In this document: positions 46,894 to 48,161 of the stretch, piece after piece
Layout of the letters: each line of letters begins with the position of its first letter
Numbering within the stretch: the first letter of the stretch is position 1
Virus record (IMG/VR): IMGVR_UViG_3300027816_000148
Coordinates: 1-48,161 of that record
Length of the DNA stretch: 48,161 nt
Reading direction: 5' to 3' (one strand)
Source of the DNA: a virus
Made by a program: the position numbers and the translations under genes
Notes under the pieces: generated by a model
The model's database searches: none
The model's input: the letters and a program-made list of their open reading frames with translations, nothing else
Told to the model about the DNA's origin: nothing

Positions 46894-47118
46894 TTATGAT
46901 ATTTTTACCACACCACTGACCACTGAGTCTTTGCCGTATTGTCCTTGCAACAGCAGTTTGGCCATGGCTGGACTTTTGGCAAACACAGCTACATCAATGC
47001 TGGTACTGTAGTCAGGATTTTTTACTTTTACTCGAGCCTGGTATACTTGAAATCCTGGTGCTATGGATTCATTGAGATTGTATTGTGATCCTGTGACATT
47101 GGTTGCATACTGTTTCAT
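46894..47118 (-). CDS. Small hypothetical protein (74 aa)
   Basis: A small beta-rich protein (GFQVYQARVKVKNPDYSTSIDVAVFAKSPAMAKLLLQGQYG) that resembles small single-domain phage accessory proteins; no family is named. Its stop lies 2 nt from the convergent desaturase stop. ATGA overlap with the next gene (47115-47118) suggests coupling. Confidence 0.68.
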   Translation of the reverse strand: MKQYATNVTGSQYNLNESIAPGFQVYQARVKVKNPDYSTSIDVAVFAKSPAMAKLLLQGQYGKDSVVSGVVKIS

Positions 47119-47315
47119 TTTTTGCGACCTGATTTCATGTTAGCACACCAGTGATACATCTTGGCCTTTTCACCAGACGCATTCTTGGCACGAGCACGTA
47201 GATCAGTAACTGACCCTGAGCAACTGGCACCTGCACGTTTCACACGTCCTGGGCGGCTCTTGCCTTTGACTTTACCGTCTGCAAAGTTTTCATCAACAAA
47301 CTCATGTGCTCTCAT
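47115..47315 (-). CDS. Small basic conserved phage protein (66 aa)
   Basis: A Lys/Arg-rich protein with two Cys and a His: RVKRAGASCSGSVTDLRARAKNASG, then KMYHWCANMKSG. I recall this block in T4-like phages without function. The basic charge suggests nucleic acid binding or packaging. It is coupled by ATGA overlaps to both neighbours. Confidence 0.75.
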   Translation of the reverse strand: MRAHEFVDENFADGKVKGKSRPGRVKRAGASCSGSVTDLRARAKNASGEKAKMYHWCANMKSGRKK

Positions 47316-48161
47316 AACTCGTCCTTGAACAAATACACCTGTATAGGAGTACCAGACTTTAGTGCATCTGCTGATCTGTGATGTCCGTCAAGTATGTACA
47401 ACTTGTTGTTTTTTTGTAGCACAACAGGATGTTGTTTCATTGTGGCAAATGCGGGCTTGCCCCCACCTTGAGTGCTCAACCAGTCTTGTGTGGCCAACAA
47501 GTGTCGCGGATTGACTTGTAGCAATATGGGCTTGGTACCAGCATCCAGTAATCCGTGTACACGATCTTTTAAATCACCTGAGAACTTGAACTTGCTGTCA
47601 TATGGCTGTTTAGTAGCAGGATGTGTTTTGCCACGATACTCGCTCATGCGCAATGGCATACTGAAGAACTCTACACCTTCGTCAACGTCCTCTTGACCTG
47701 GAGGATCAATGTCGTGTGTTTTCAATCCCAGGCGCTTGAACTGCTTCAAGTAAGGCTGTTCAAACTCGTCACTGGGAAACACAATCACTGTGTGTGGTGG
47801 GCCTTGATTGTACTCTTCAGGCTTGGCAGCACTGATGTTGCTGATGTCCATGCCCAGTTGATACCAGTCTTGTGTGTCGCTAACATCAACCTTGGTTGTT
47901 CCTGCGGGCATTTGAGGTGGGGTTTCTGGACCCAGTGGTGCATTCAAGTCTCTATACTTGCCTTGTCCTTGGCTGGGTTGTGGCATACCTTCCGCCACAC
48001 CTTGCTCTCGAACTTTTTTTGCTTGTTGTCTTGGAACATCACGCACTAGACTATGTTTGCCATCGTAGTGCCATCCTGGGAAATATTTGCCTGCTGACTG
48101 GAAGAAACGCTGATACATCACTGCTTGTCTTTCTCCAGCACCTTGCATGATAATTTCATCA
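47312..48161 (-). CDS. ParB/Srx-fold protein, 5' end outside window
   Basis: The C-terminal part (KQHPVVLQKNNKLYILDGHHRSADALKSG) is a clear ParB-type Srx-fold core with the DGHHR loop. The preceding 200 residues are Pro/Gln-rich and unfamiliar. An ATG exists at 48148, but the frame stays open to the window edge, so the true start may lie outside. ParB-like phage proteins may bind DNA, act as nucleases or use nucleotides; the role is unknown. Confidence 0.72.
   Translation of the reverse strand, partial: DEIIMQGAGERQAVMYQRFFQSAGKYFPGWHYDGKHSLVRDVPRQQAKKVREQGVAEGMPQPSQGQGKYRDLNAPLGPETPPQMPAGTTKVDVSDTQDWYQLGMDISNISAAKPEEYNQGPPHTVIVFPSDEFEQPYLKQFKRLGLKTHDIDPPGQEDVDEGVEFFSMPLRMSEYRGKTHPATKQPYDSKFKFSGDLKDRVHGLLDAGTKPILLQVNPRHLLATQDWLSTQGGGKPAFATMKQHPVVLQKNNKLYILDGHHRSADALKSGTPIQVYLFKDEL

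Noticed and set aside
1-48161. CRISPR array, insertion sequence, integrase or att site
   Set aside because: No regularly spaced direct repeats, no transposase and no integrase were seen; the only tandem repeat is the 39-bp coding repeat at 43800.

Overview
The window is a piece of a large tailed-phage genome of the T4-like superfamily (the cyanophage/pelagiphage kind of myovirus). The evidence is a T4-type family B DNA polymerase, a gp45-like sliding clamp, a T4-type 5'-3' exonuclease/RNase H, a DsbA-like protein, a tRNA array, GIY-YIG endonucleases, and many short, tightly overlapping genes almost all on the minus strand. The host cannot be fixed from this window. Sigma-70-like promoters and a permuted tmRNA with an Ala-Asn-Asp-type tag suggest a proteobacterium, probably aquatic.

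Region 1 (1-5300, minus strand) is an RNA factory. It holds sixteen tRNA genes, one GIY-YIG endonuclease, one radical SAM gene and about 1 kb of very highly structured non-coding RNA in which tRNA-Asp, Glu, Tyr and Cys are embedded. It is driven by two tandem sigma-70-type promoters followed by a boxB-like hairpin and a close match to the rRNA-operon boxA antitermination site. Two perfect 16-17 bp stems close separate domains on either side of tRNA-Cys. The closest known idea is the GOLLD/ROOL class of giant phage RNAs, but this is unverified.

Region 2 (5300-10250, minus) has a DUF4214-like Gly/Thr/Ala-rich protein, a circularly permuted two-piece tmRNA (tag ANDEQFALAA), three more tRNAs, and a run of small phage genes ending in a small GIY-YIG protein. 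Several have TTGACC-N17-TATAAT promoters. Region 3 (10250-13000) has two plus-strand exostosin-like putative glycosyltransferases that enclose a minus-strand ParB-like gene.

Region 4 (12964-37073, minus) carries metabolism and replication. From upstream to downstream it reads: DsbA-like, DNA polymerase, methyltransferase-like, sliding clamp, DpdA-like TGT, PD-ExK nuclease, radical SAM, an ANL adenylating enzyme, glycosyltransferase, GalE, short DegT. A new promoter then leads into FolE, HIT, QueD, GT2, methyltransferase, QueE, three SGNH hydrolases, a cytidylyltransferase and the RNase H. FolE, QueD and QueE make 7-deazaguanine precursors and the DpdA-like enzyme would insert them into DNA; QueC is not in the window. 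A glycosyltransferase and a methyltransferase sit inside the same run of overlapping genes.

Region 5 (37150-48161) has two plus-strand unknown genes, two 2-oxoglutarate/Fe(II) oxygenase-like genes, a LysM-containing putative virion protein, a Dps ferritin with an intact ferroxidase site, a membrane fatty acid desaturase on the plus strand, and a ParB-like protein running off the right edge.

Two promoter classes can be read directly. The early-type is TTGAC-N17-TAYAAT. The T4-late-like TAAATA (or TAAGTA) element lies only 4-5 nt before the start codon of at least nine genes without a Shine-Dalgarno, which predicts leaderless late mRNAs.
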